Translations under genes and position numbers: made by a program | Shown here: one piece after another, positions 1 through 5,769 of the stretch | Layout of the letters: the number at the start of each line of letters is the position of its first letter | Position numbering within the stretch: the stretch's first letter is position 1 | NCBI GenBank assembly: GCA_905215845.1 | Contig: CAJMRU010000071.1 | Span: forward strand, 1-5,769 | Direction: 5' to 3' | Origin: an uncultured bacterium | GTDB taxonomy: Bacteria > Bacillota > Clostridia > TANB77 > CAG-508 | Length of the DNA stretch: 5,769 nt | The notes under the pieces: generated by a model | The model's database searches: none | Seen by the model: the letters and a program-made list of their open reading frames with translations, nothing else | Told to the model about the DNA's origin: nothing

Positions 1-30
1 AAGAAAGAATATGCAGCTCCGAGCTGTAAA

Positions 31-37
31 AAAGGAG
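31..37 (+). promoter_or_regulatory. Ribosome binding site that decides the ppaC start
   Basis: AAAGGAG at 31-37 is the only good Shine-Dalgarno match near the start. Two in-frame ATGs follow, at 40 and 46. The first lies only 2 bases after the GGAG core, too close for normal initiation. The second lies 8 bases after it, which is ideal. The site therefore favours the ATG at 46. Confidence 0.75.
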
Positions 38-45
38 AAATGAAA

Positions 46-972
46 ATGGAAAATAAAGTATTAATATTCGGACATAAAAATCCAGACACAGATTCAATTT
101 GTGCAAGTTTAGTACATGAAATATTAGATAAGAAAAATGGATGGAAGGATACAGAAGCTAGAAGATTAGGAAATGTAAATAAAGAAACACAATACATTTT
201 AGACTATTTAAAAATATCAGCACCAGAATTATTAGAAAAAGTAGAAGAAGGACAAGAAGTTCTTCTAGTAGACCATAATGAATTTAATCAAAGTGTAGAA
301 GGAATTGAAAAAGCAAAAATTTTAGGAGTAACAGACCATCACAGAATTTCAAATTTTGAAACATTAGAACCGTTATATTACACAGCCAAACCATATGGAT
401 GTACATGTACAATATTATTTGAAGAGTTTAAGAGATTAGGTCATAAAATAGAAAATAAAGAAGCTGTATTAATGGCAAGTGCTATAATATCAGATACATT
501 ATTACTAAAATCTCCAACAACAACAGAACATGATAAAAAAGCATTAAAAGAATTAGAAGAAATTATAGGAATGGACCTAAATGAATATGGTTTAAATATG
601 TTAAAAGCAGGAACAGATTTAGACGATTTTTCAGAAGAAGAATTAGTAAATTTAGATGCAAAAAGCTTAGAAAAAGAAGGCTGTAAATTTGTAATTGCAC
701 AAGTAAATACAGTTAGTATAGAAGATGTTTTAAAAAGAAAAGAAAAATTAGAAAGTGCAATAAATGCAGAAATAGAAAGAAACAATTTAGATTTATTTGT
801 TTTAGCTATAACAGATATTTTAAATAGTAATTCACAAATCATAGCGTTAGGTAAAAAAGCAGGTGTAGTTGAAAAAGCATTTAATATTACATTAAAAGAT
901 AATACAGCTCTTTTAGAGGGGGTAGTATCTAGAAAGAAACAATTATTACCTAATATTGATAAAAATATTTAA
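46..972 (+). CDS. ppaC: Manganese-dependent inorganic pyrophosphatase (family II, DHH superfamily)
   Basis: A soluble cytoplasmic enzyme that hydrolyses pyrophosphate to two phosphates, pulling biosynthetic reactions forward. Seen, numbering from Met at 46: the N-terminal DHH domain has GHKNPDTDS (His10, Asp14, Asp16), VDHNE (Asp76), TDHHR (His98) and SDTLLLKSPT (Asp150). These six match, shifted by one, the metal ligands known from the Bacillus subtilis enzyme (His9, Asp13, Asp15, Asp75, His97, Asp149). The C-terminal DHHA2 domain ends with the substrate-binding SRKKQ motif at residues 295-299. Length is 308 residues, normal for the family, with no CBS or DRTGG regulatory insert, so the short constitutive form is inferred. 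An ATG at 40 would add two residues but sits too close to the ribosome binding site. The same frame is open back to the window edge, so an upstream context is not resolved. A large inverted repeat begins 7 bases past the stop codon, and smc follows after 305 bases. Confidence 0.96.
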   Translation: MENKVLIFGHKNPDTDSICASLVHEILDKKNGWKDTEARRLGNVNKETQYILDYLKISAPELLEKVEEGQEVLLVDHNEFNQSVEGIEKAKILGVTDHHRISNFETLEPLYYTAKPYGCTCTILFEEFKRLGHKIENKEAVLMASAIISDTLLLKSPTTTEHDKKALKELEEIIGMDLNEYGLNMLKAGTDLDDFSEEELVNLDAKSLEKEGCKFVIAQVNTVSIEDVLKRKEKLESAINAEIERNNLDLFVLAITDILNSNSQIIALGKKAGVVEKAFNITLKDNTALLEGVVSRKKQLLPNIDKNI

Positions 973-979
973 GCGATTT

Positions 980-1140
980 CAAGGGAAAAGTAAATGATTT
1001 CGGGGTCGTGATTTTGGGGTCGGAGACAAAAAGCATGGTTATATAATTCGAAATAAAAGTAATTATTTAAAGTTTACCATGATTTTTGTCTCCGACCCCA
1101 AAATCATTTTTCTCTTTCTAAAATCACGAAATTCCTCTTG
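980..1140. repeat. Palindromic REPIN/MITE-like element with GGGGTCGGAGAC arms
   Basis: Arms at 1009-1039 and 1076-1106 are inverted copies matching at 30 of 31 positions (the only mismatch is G1033 against A1082), around a 36-base AT-rich loop. The loop holds a further 6-bp inverted pair (1043-1048 with 1061-1066). Outer flanks pair more weakly: 980-987 with 1132-1140 (CAAG-GGAA against TTCCTCTTG, one bulge), and CGTGATTTT at 1007-1015 with its complement at 1120-1128. Each arm carries GGGG followed by a small GTC-GGA-GAC palindrome. This is the layout of REP sequences, a tetranucleotide beside a short hairpin, mobilised by REP-associated tyrosine transposases (RAYT). Two REPs in inverse orientation make a REPIN. 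Its G/C-rich core is unlike the AT-rich surroundings. No reading frame of note lies inside and no target-site duplication is obvious. Family assignment is inference; the palindrome is directly visible. Confidence 0.7.
1009..1111 (+). terminator. Possible rho-independent terminator of ppaC formed by the palindrome
   Basis: The 31-base arms would form a long RNA hairpin starting 36 bases after the ppaC stop codon. A run of five T (1107-1111) follows, then a pyrimidine-rich stretch to about 1119. The G/C-rich part of the stem is separated from the T run by an A/T-rich base (TGATTTT with AAAATCA), and the loop is large. This is not a textbook terminator, but no better candidate lies between ppaC and smc. 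Confidence 0.4.
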
Positions 1141-1277
1141 TTTTTTGTCAAAAATTATTATATATTAATATAGCAAAACACAATTTAATAACAATATAAG
1201 TTAATACAAAATAAAAAAACAAGGTAAAAATATATAGTATAAATTATTAATCAAAAGATTGAAAGAGAGAGAATTTT
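1141..1277 (+). promoter_or_regulatory. AT-rich leader and presumed promoter region of smc
   Basis: This stretch after the palindrome is almost entirely A and T and carries no reading frame of note. Candidate elements are TTGTCA (1145-1150) with TAATAT (1166-1171) at a short 15-base spacing, and a lone TATAAA (1238-1243) with no recognisable -35 partner. Neither pair is convincing, and AT-rich DNA yields such matches by chance. Translation signals are weak too: a purine-rich GAAAGAGAGAG (1261-1271) ends 6 bases before the smc ATG, with no GGAGG core. Confidence 0.3.
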
Positions 1278-4200
1278 ATGTATTTAAAAAGATTAGAATT
1301 ACAAGGTTTTAAATCATTTGCAGATAGAACTATTTTAGAATTTATGCCTGGTATTACAACTGTTATAGGACCAAATGGTTCTGGTAAAAGTAATATATCT
1401 GATGCCATAAGATGGGTATTGGGTGAGCAAAGTATGAAATCTTTAAGAGGGACAAAATCTCTTGATATTATATTTGCTGGAACTCAAAATAGAAAATCTT
1501 TAGGATTTGCAGAGGCTTCATTAGTTTTTGATAATAGTGATGGAGCTTTACCAATTGAATATACAGAAGTAACAGTAACAAGAAAGATTTACAGAAGTGG
1601 TGAAACAGGTTATTTTATAAATAAAACACCATGTAGATTAAAAGATGTTTTAGAGTTATTTATGGATACAGGTATTGGAAAAGATGGATATTCTATAATT
1701 GGACAAGGTAAAATTGATGAAATATTAAGTAATAAATCAGAAGATAGAAGACATATATTTGAAGAAGCAGCTGGTATTGTTAAATATAGAGTAAGAAAAG
1801 CAGAAAGCGAAAAGAAATTAGAACATACAAAAGTAAATTTATTAAGGATAAATGATATTTTATCAGAGATAGAAACTAATATCGACCCATTAAAAATACA
1901 ATCAGAAAAAGCGAAGAAATATCTTAATTTGAGAGAAGAGTTAAAAAATATTGAAATAGGTTTGTTTTTATACAATATAGAAAAATATAAAATAGACTTA
2001 GAAAATATAGTAAAAGATGAAGAAATTTATAAAACTCAATGTAATGATGAAGAAGGTAGACTTGAAAGAATTAAAAACTTAAAAGAAGAGTTAAAATCAG
2101 AGGTAGAAGAGATAACAACTAAAATAGAAGAAATATCTAATTTAGGATTTGAAAGCCAAAAAGAAATAGAAATGCTAAACTCAGATATAAATGTATCTAA
2201 TACTCGTATTTCAAATAATAAGGAAAATAGTAAAAGATTTGAAGAAGAAATATCAGAGTTAAATACAAGAATAGATGAATTAAAAGAAGAAAGAGAACAA
2301 AAAGAACAGAAAAAAGAAAATCTAAAAACTAATAAAGAAAAATTCACAAAAGAGTTACAAGAAAAAGAAGAAGAATTAGCACAAATAACTAAAAAACTTT
2401 CAAGTAAAGAAATAGAAATAGAAGGATACAAAAAGAAAGTAGAAGAAAATACTGACAGAAGATATGAATTACAAGCAAATATAAGTGAGCAAGATATAAA
2501 CTATCAAAACTATGAAAGAAGACAAAATCAAATAAAAAATGAACTTTCTAGTAATATTTCTGAGTTAGATAGTACAAGACTAAAAAAAGATGATATTTCA
2601 AAAGAATTTTACGAAATAGATAGTAAGAGAAATAGGATATTAGCTGAATTAAAAGAAATAAATTCAAGCAAAGAAGAAGCTGATAAGAAGATAAAATCGT
2701 TTGAAAATAGTATAAATATGTATTCAAGTGAAATGAGAATTAAAGAATCAAAATTAAAATTTTTGATAGAAACTGAAAAAGAAAAAGAAGGATATATAAA
2801 AAGTGTTAAATCACTATTAAAAGATTGTGAAAACATAAAAGAACTAGGAAAAGGAATGAATGGAGTTCTAGCAAATGTAATAGAAGTTCCAGAGGAATAT
2901 CAAACAGCAATAGAGATGTGTTTAGGAGCAAGTTTGCAAAATATTGTAACTGAAACAGAAGAAGATGCAAAAAGATTAGTAGAACATTTAAGAAAAAATA
3001 ATTTAGGTAGAGCATCATTTTTACCAATAACATCAGTAAAAGGTAAAAAAATAGAAAAAATAAAAGGAAATGAAAAAGGTGTTATTGGAATCGCATCTGA
3101 CTTGATAAAATATAGTAAAAAGTATGAACAAATTGTGTTGAATTTATTAGGAAGAACAGTAATAGTTGACAATATGGAAACAGCAATAAAAGTTTCAAAA
3201 CAAAACTCATATTCATTTAGAATAATAACACTAGATGGAGATGTCATAAATCCATCAGGAGCAATCACAGGAGGGTCAGTGACTAAGAAAACTGTTAATA
3301 TTCTAGGTAGAGGAAAAGAAATAGAAAAACTTGAAAAAGAAATAGAAAAGCTTAAAGAAAAAATAGCAAACTTAGAAAGAGAAAAAACGGAATATGAAAG
3401 TTCAATAGAAGATATATTAGAAACTGCAGAAGCTTTAGAAAAAGAGCTACAAGAAATAGAAATAGCTTATGCAACAGGAAAACAAAAAATAATAGCAATA
3501 GATGAAAATATATCTAGAATAGAAATGAGATTGAATAAATTAAAAGAAGAACAATCAAAACTAGAAGAACAAAAAAATCAAGCAACTGAAAATAAAAAGA
3601 ATATAGAAAACGAAATAGAGAAAATATCAGAAGAAAATGAAAAATTGTCAAAAATAATTACAGAATTTGCAGAGTTAAATAAAGATAATCAAAAATACAT
3701 AGATGACTTGAATTTTGATATAACAAATTTAAAAATTTCAGTATCTTCATTTGATGAAAGCGAAAGTTCAATTCAAGAAATCCAAGAAAGAATAGATACA
3801 GAGTTAGAAAATACAAGTAAAAGTATAGAAAATAAGAAAATACAAATAGAACAAATAAAACAAGATAATTTTAACTTGGAAAAATCAATTGAAGAAATAA
3901 AAGAAAAGATAAAAAATATAAAAGAAACAGTACAACAAAGTGGTTCAAAAATAGAAGAAATGAAAAAAGAAAGAATTGAGAAAAATCAAAAATTATCATC
4001 ACAAGAAGAGGAGATAACATCAAAATTTAAAGTTATAGAAGATTTAAAAGCTCAAATTGTTAAAATAGAAGTAAGAAAAACAAAACTAGAAGAAGACATT
4101 AATGAAATAATCAATAAAATGTGGGAAGAATATGAACTTACCCCGAATAATGTAGTAGATTATAAAAAGCCAGACAATGTGCAATTAACACAAAAGAAAG

Positions 4201-4829
4201 TAAAAAGTCTAAGAAATGAAATAAGAGAATTAGGAAGTGTTAATGTAGATTCAATCGAAGAATATAAGATATTAAAAGAAAGATATGACTTTATGTGTGA
4301 ACAAAGAGTGGATTTAGAAAATACAATGTCAAAATTAAGAAAAGTAATATCTGATATGACAGGAATAATGAAACAACAATTTAAAGAACAATTTGCATTA
4401 ATAAACAAAAACTTTGCTGAAGTATTTAAAGAGTTATTTGGTGGAGGAAATGCAAGTCTAAAATTAGAAGATGAAGAAAATATTTTAGAATGTGGAATAG
4501 AAATAACAGTACAACCACCAGGAAAAAAATTGCAAAATATGATGCTATTATCAGGAGGAGAAAAGGCATTTACAGCAATAGCTTTATTATTTGCAATATT
4601 AAGAATAAATCCAGCACCATTCTGTGTATTAGATGAAATAGAAGCAGCACTTGATGATGTAAATGTTTATAGATATGCAGAATACTTAAAGAAATTTTCA
4701 AAAGATACTCAATTTTTAGTTATAACACATAGAAAAGGTACTATGGAAGCTGCTGATACGGTATATGGTGTTACTATGGAAGAGAGTGGTATTTCTAAGT
4801 TATTGTCTATGAAATTGAGAGAACATTAA
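1278..4829 (+). CDS. smc: Chromosome segregation/condensation ATPase Smc
   Basis: The core subunit of bacterial condensin. It dimerises and works with ScpA and ScpB on DNA, using ATP to organise and segregate the chromosome. Seen in order: a canonical N-terminus (LELQGFKSFADRT), Walker A GPNGSGKS (31-38), SLRG arginine-finger region (55-58), Q-loop around Gln143, and an N-terminal coiled coil rich in Lys/Glu (about 170-520). The hinge runs from GMNGV (526) to PSGAITGGS (659-667). A second coiled coil (about 675-1000) follows, then the C-terminal half-head: LGSVN (985-989), ABC signature LLSGGEK (1090-1096), Walker B VLDE (1117-1120), D-loop ALDD (1124-1127) and switch His1151. At 1183 residues it is full length and intact. 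The ATG at 1278 gives the conserved N-terminus although its ribosome binding site is weak. Neither rnc nor ftsY, the usual Firmicutes neighbours, flanks it; the gene downstream is convergent after 8 bases. Confidence 0.98.
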   Translation: MYLKRLELQGFKSFADRTILEFMPGITTVIGPNGSGKSNISDAIRWVLGEQSMKSLRGTKSLDIIFAGTQNRKSLGFAEASLVFDNSDGALPIEYTEVTVTRKIYRSGETGYFINKTPCRLKDVLELFMDTGIGKDGYSIIGQGKIDEILSNKSEDRRHIFEEAAGIVKYRVRKAESEKKLEHTKVNLLRINDILSEIETNIDPLKIQSEKAKKYLNLREELKNIEIGLFLYNIEKYKIDLENIVKDEEIYKTQCNDEEGRLERIKNLKEELKSEVEEITTKIEEISNLGFESQKEIEMLNSDINVSNTRISNNKENSKRFEEEISELNTRIDELKEEREQKEQKKENLKTNKEKFTKELQEKEEELAQITKKLSSKEIEIEGYKKKVEENTDRRYELQANISEQDINYQNYERRQNQIKNELSSNISELDSTRLKKDDISKEFYEIDSKRNRILAELKEINSSKEEADKKIKSFENSINMYSSEMRIKESKLKFLIETEKEKEGYIKSVKSLLKDCENIKELGKGMNGVLANVIEVPEEYQTAIEMCLGASLQNIVTETEEDAKRLVEHLRKNNLGRASFLPITSVKGKKIEKIKGNEKGVIGIASDLIKYSKKYEQIVLNLLGRTVIVDNMETAIKVSKQNSYSFRIITLDGDVINPSGAITGGSVTKKTVNILGRGKEIEKLEKEIEKLKEKIANLEREKTEYESSIEDILETAEALEKELQEIEIAYATGKQKIIAIDENISRIEMRLNKLKEEQSKLEEQKNQATENKKNIENEIEKISEENEKLSKIITEFAELNKDNQKYIDDLNFDITNLKISVSSFDESESSIQEIQERIDTELENTSKSIENKKIQIEQIKQDNFNLEKSIEEIKEKIKNIKETVQQSGSKIEEMKKERIEKNQKLSSQEEEITSKFKVIEDLKAQIVKIEVRKTKLEEDINEIINKMWEEYELTPNNVVDYKKPDNVQLTQKKVKSLRNEIRELGSVNVDSIEEYKILKERYDFMCEQRVDLENTMSKLRKVISDMTGIMKQQFKEQFALINKNFAEVFKELFGGGNASLKLEDEENILECGIEITVQPPGKKLQNMMLLSGGEKAFTAIALLFAILRINPAPFCVLDEIEAALDDVNVYRYAEYLKKFSKDTQFLVITHRKGTMEAADTVYGVTMEESGISKLLSMKLREH

Positions 4830-4837
4830 ATAGAAAT

Positions 4838-5398
4838 TTATATTTTTAGCAATCCAATAAGTATAAGTAAAATACCTGAAATAAAACCATAAATGAAATC
4901 AGGAGATTTACTTATACTTTTTAATTTTCTTCCACAAAAACTTCCCAAACTTAAAAATAAAATTTGAAAAGAGCTAATCAAAATAGGAAAAAGAAAACAA
5001 TTAGCATCTATTAGACTATAACTAATACCAATACCAAAACTATCCAAAGAAAGAGCCAAGCCAAGAACAATAGCTTCTTTAGGATCAATTAGATTTGAGA
5101 AATTAAAATCGTAATAGTTATTTTTCTTATTTCTATTTTCAAAAATAGTTTTAAAAATAATACAAATACCAATAAAAATTAGAATTAAACTTCCAAAAAA
5201 AGATGTAATAGGAGTAGAGATAAAATCATTAAGAAAATAGCCTAAGAAAATTGATGAAAAAGATATAATCAATGACAAAGCAAATAATATGATTTTACTA
5301 ATAAAAGATATCCTAGTATTTTTTAAACCATATGTAATTCCAATACCTAGAGAATCAATACTACTAGAAATTGCTAGAATTAAAGAACTAATAAACAT
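4838..5398 (-). CDS. ytaF: YtaF-like membrane protein, MntP/DUF204 superfamily (putative sporulation membrane protein)
   Basis: An integral membrane protein of 186 residues with six hydrophobic segments (about 2-24, 31-56, 64-86, 109-130, 133-154, 167-185). It is an internal duplication: IDSLGIGITYG (14-24) in helix 1 is echoed by LDSFGIGISYS (118-128) in helix 4. The acidic residues Asp15 and Asp119 lie at the positions where MntP manganese exporters carry essential aspartates. The opening resembles YtaF more than MntP (GITYGLKNTRI; VLGLALSLDSFGIG). YtaF is a family common in spore formers whose function is unsettled. Positive charges place loops 1, 3 and 5 in the cytoplasm. Loop 3 holds an EF-hand-like pattern at 97-108. 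Start: AGAGGTG at 5406-5412 (complement strand) lies 7 bases before the ATG. It converges on smc and diverges from a P-type ATPase gene. A manganese exporter of the MntP type is the main alternative; transport activity is inferred, not shown. Confidence 0.8.
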   Translation of the reverse strand: MFISSLILAISSSIDSLGIGITYGLKNTRISFISKIILFALSLIISFSSIFLGYFLNDFISTPITSFFGSLILIFIGICIIFKTIFENRNKKNNYYDFNFSNLIDPKEAIVLGLALSLDSFGIGISYSLIDANCFLFPILISSFQILFLSLGSFCGRKLKSISKSPDFIYGFISGILLILIGLLKI

Positions 5399-5405
5399 AA
5401 TATTA

Positions 5406-5412
5406 CACCTCT
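5406..5412 (-). promoter_or_regulatory. Ribosome binding site of the ytaF-like gene
   Basis: Read on the complement strand, AGAGGTG lies 7 bases ahead of the ATG at 5398 and matches the AGGTG end of the Shine-Dalgarno consensus. It supports this start, which also gives the expected N-terminal first helix. No convincing promoter is visible: a TATTAT at 5418-5423 would place transcription start inside this site. Confidence 0.6.
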
Positions 5413-5533
5413 TTTGTATAATATGTCAAAAAAAGAAAAAAGTTAAAATCTAGTGTTAAAAAGGAGAGGTTATAACTTAATAAATTTAAAAATAGTGTAG
5501 TAAAGTTAATGTCATAATTTACAAATAACCACA

Positions 5534-5539
5534 TATAAT
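5534..5539 (+). promoter_or_regulatory. Likely -10 box of the P-type ATPase gene
   Basis: A perfect TATAAT hexamer lies 33 bases before the ATG at 5573, which would give a leader of roughly 25-30 bases containing the ribosome binding site. The -35 region is poor: at 17-18 base spacing one finds GTCATA or TGTCAT (5510-5516), weak matches to TTGACA, and there is no extended -10 TG. In such AT-rich DNA a TATAAT match alone is modest evidence. The position relative to the gene is its best support. Confidence 0.4.
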
Positions 5540-5556
5540 TTAATAAATTGATTTAC

Positions 5557-5563
5557 AAAGGAG
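5557..5563 (+). promoter_or_regulatory. Ribosome binding site of the P-type ATPase gene
   Basis: AAAGGAG lies 9 bases ahead of the ATG at 5573. This is a strong match at good spacing and fixes the start of a gene whose end lies outside the window. Confidence 0.75.
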
Positions 5564-5572
5564 AGAAAAAAT

Positions 5573-5769
5573 ATGTGGCATACTTTAGACAAGGAAAAAG
5601 TTTTAAACGAATTTGGGACAAGTGAGAAACTAGGTTTAAGTGAGATTACAGCAAAGAAAATACAAGAGAAAAAAGGGAAAAATAAATTACGAGACAAACC
5701 AAAGGAAAAATTAATTGTAAAGTTTATAAAACAATTTAAAGATTTTATGATTATTATTCTAATAATAGC
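5573..5769 (+). CDS. P-type cation-transporting ATPase, probably calcium-transporting (N-terminal fragment, cut by window edge)
   Basis: Only the first 65 codons and two bases are present; the frame stays open to the window end. The encoded start looks like the N-terminal cytoplasmic domain of P-type II ATPases (SERCA/PMCA-like, Cation_ATPase_N). There is a helix with GLSEITAKKIQEKKGKNKL (21-39), corresponding to the family's GL-x-x-x-A-x-x-R/K-x-x-x-x-G-x-N-x-L pattern. A charged linker with KPKEKL (42-47) follows, then KFIKQFKDFMIIIL (50-63), where the first membrane helix begins. FxxQFKDFMIxIL is very typical of bacterial Ca2+ ATPases. Such enzymes pump Ca2+, or sometimes other cations, out of the cytoplasm using ATP through a phospho-aspartate. 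The catalytic DKTGT motif and ion ligands lie beyond the window, so cation specificity is inferred from family resemblance. It is divergent from the ytaF-like gene across 174 bases, with its own promoter candidate and strong ribosome binding site. Confidence 0.8.
   Translation, partial: MWHTLDKEKVLNEFGTSEKLGLSEITAKKIQEKKGKNKLRDKPKEKLIVKFIKQFKDFMIIILII

Noticed and set aside
14..26. Small hairpin CAGCT-CCG-AGCTG upstream of ppaC
   Set aside because: Only five base pairs, and it is followed by A rather than T on the + strand. It is too weak to call a terminator or operator.
1..43. Possible tail of an upstream gene, frames ending at TAA 27-29 or TGA 41-43, or an N-terminal extension of ppaC
   Set aside because: Too short to recognise. 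The ppaC frame is open to the window edge but has no other ATG, and the family N-terminus starts at 46.
441..842. 133-codon frame on the minus strand inside ppaC
   Set aside because: It lies wholly within a gene with full family motifs, and its Ser/Phe/Ile-rich translation is the typical complement of A-rich coding DNA.
973..1277. CRISPR array or small protein gene in the ppaC-smc gap
   Set aside because: The repeats here are one inverted pair and one tandem doublet, not regularly spaced direct repeats. No open frame with a ribosome binding site was seen.
1610..4408. Six minus-strand frames of 75-131 codons inside smc
   Set aside because: All are shadows of the intact smc frame, with low-complexity Ser/Phe/Leu translations and no family resemblance.
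5418..5425. Sigma-E-like -10 (CATATTAT on the minus strand) ahead of the ytaF-like gene
   Set aside because: It fits CATAnnnT, but no matching -35 element lies upstream, and the implied transcription start falls inside the ribosome binding site.
5399..5572. Manganese riboswitch (yybP-ykoY type) upstream of the ytaF-like or ATPase gene
   Set aside because: Expected because such RNAs often precede MntP and P-type ATPase genes. However, the region is nearly all A/T, without the conserved G/C-containing loops or paired stems.
5512..5697. 61-codon minus-strand frame over the right end
   Set aside because: It overlaps the start of the P-type ATPase gene, which has a strong ribosome binding site and a recognisable N-terminal domain; the minus frame has neither.

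Overview
The window reads as chromosomal DNA of a strongly AT-rich Gram-positive bacterium of the Firmicutes, most likely a member of the Clostridia. The reasons are A/T-ending codons with AGA as the main arginine codon, GGAG-type ribosome binding sites, a family II (Mn-dependent) pyrophosphatase, a Firmicutes-type Smc, and a YtaF-like protein, a family usually found in spore formers. No species can be named from the sequence alone.

Layout, left to right. (1) Positions 46-972 (+): ppaC, a complete manganese-dependent inorganic pyrophosphatase. (2) Positions 973-1277: a 305-base gap. Its left half is a palindromic element (about 980-1140) with two near-identical 31-base inverted arms carrying GGGGTCGGAGAC. 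It resembles a REPIN- or MITE-type mobile repeat and may also end ppaC transcription. The right half is AT-rich leader for the next gene. (3) Positions 1278-4829 (+): smc, a complete 1183-residue chromosome-condensation ATPase with both ATPase half-heads, two long coiled-coil arms and the hinge. (4) Positions 4838-5398 (-): a six-helix membrane protein of the MntP/YtaF (DUF204) superfamily, convergent with smc and only 8 bases from it. Its third loop has an EF-hand-like ligand pattern. (5) Positions 5399-5572: a 174-base divergent intergenic region with a likely promoter and a clear ribosome binding site for the gene on its right. (6) Positions 5573-5769 (+): the first 65 codons of a P-type cation (probably calcium) ATPase, cut by the window edge.

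The genes do not form one operon: ppaC and smc are separated by the palindromic element, and the last two genes diverge. Pyrophosphatase supports biosynthesis generally and Smc organises the chromosome. The two membrane proteins at the right end are both plausibly metal-ion transporters. Smc lacks its usual Firmicutes neighbours (rnc upstream, ftsY downstream). No defence system, CRISPR array, tRNA, rRNA or complete transposase gene is visible. The least ordinary items are the palindromic element between ppaC and smc and the EF-hand-like loop in the YtaF-like protein beside a P-type ATPase.
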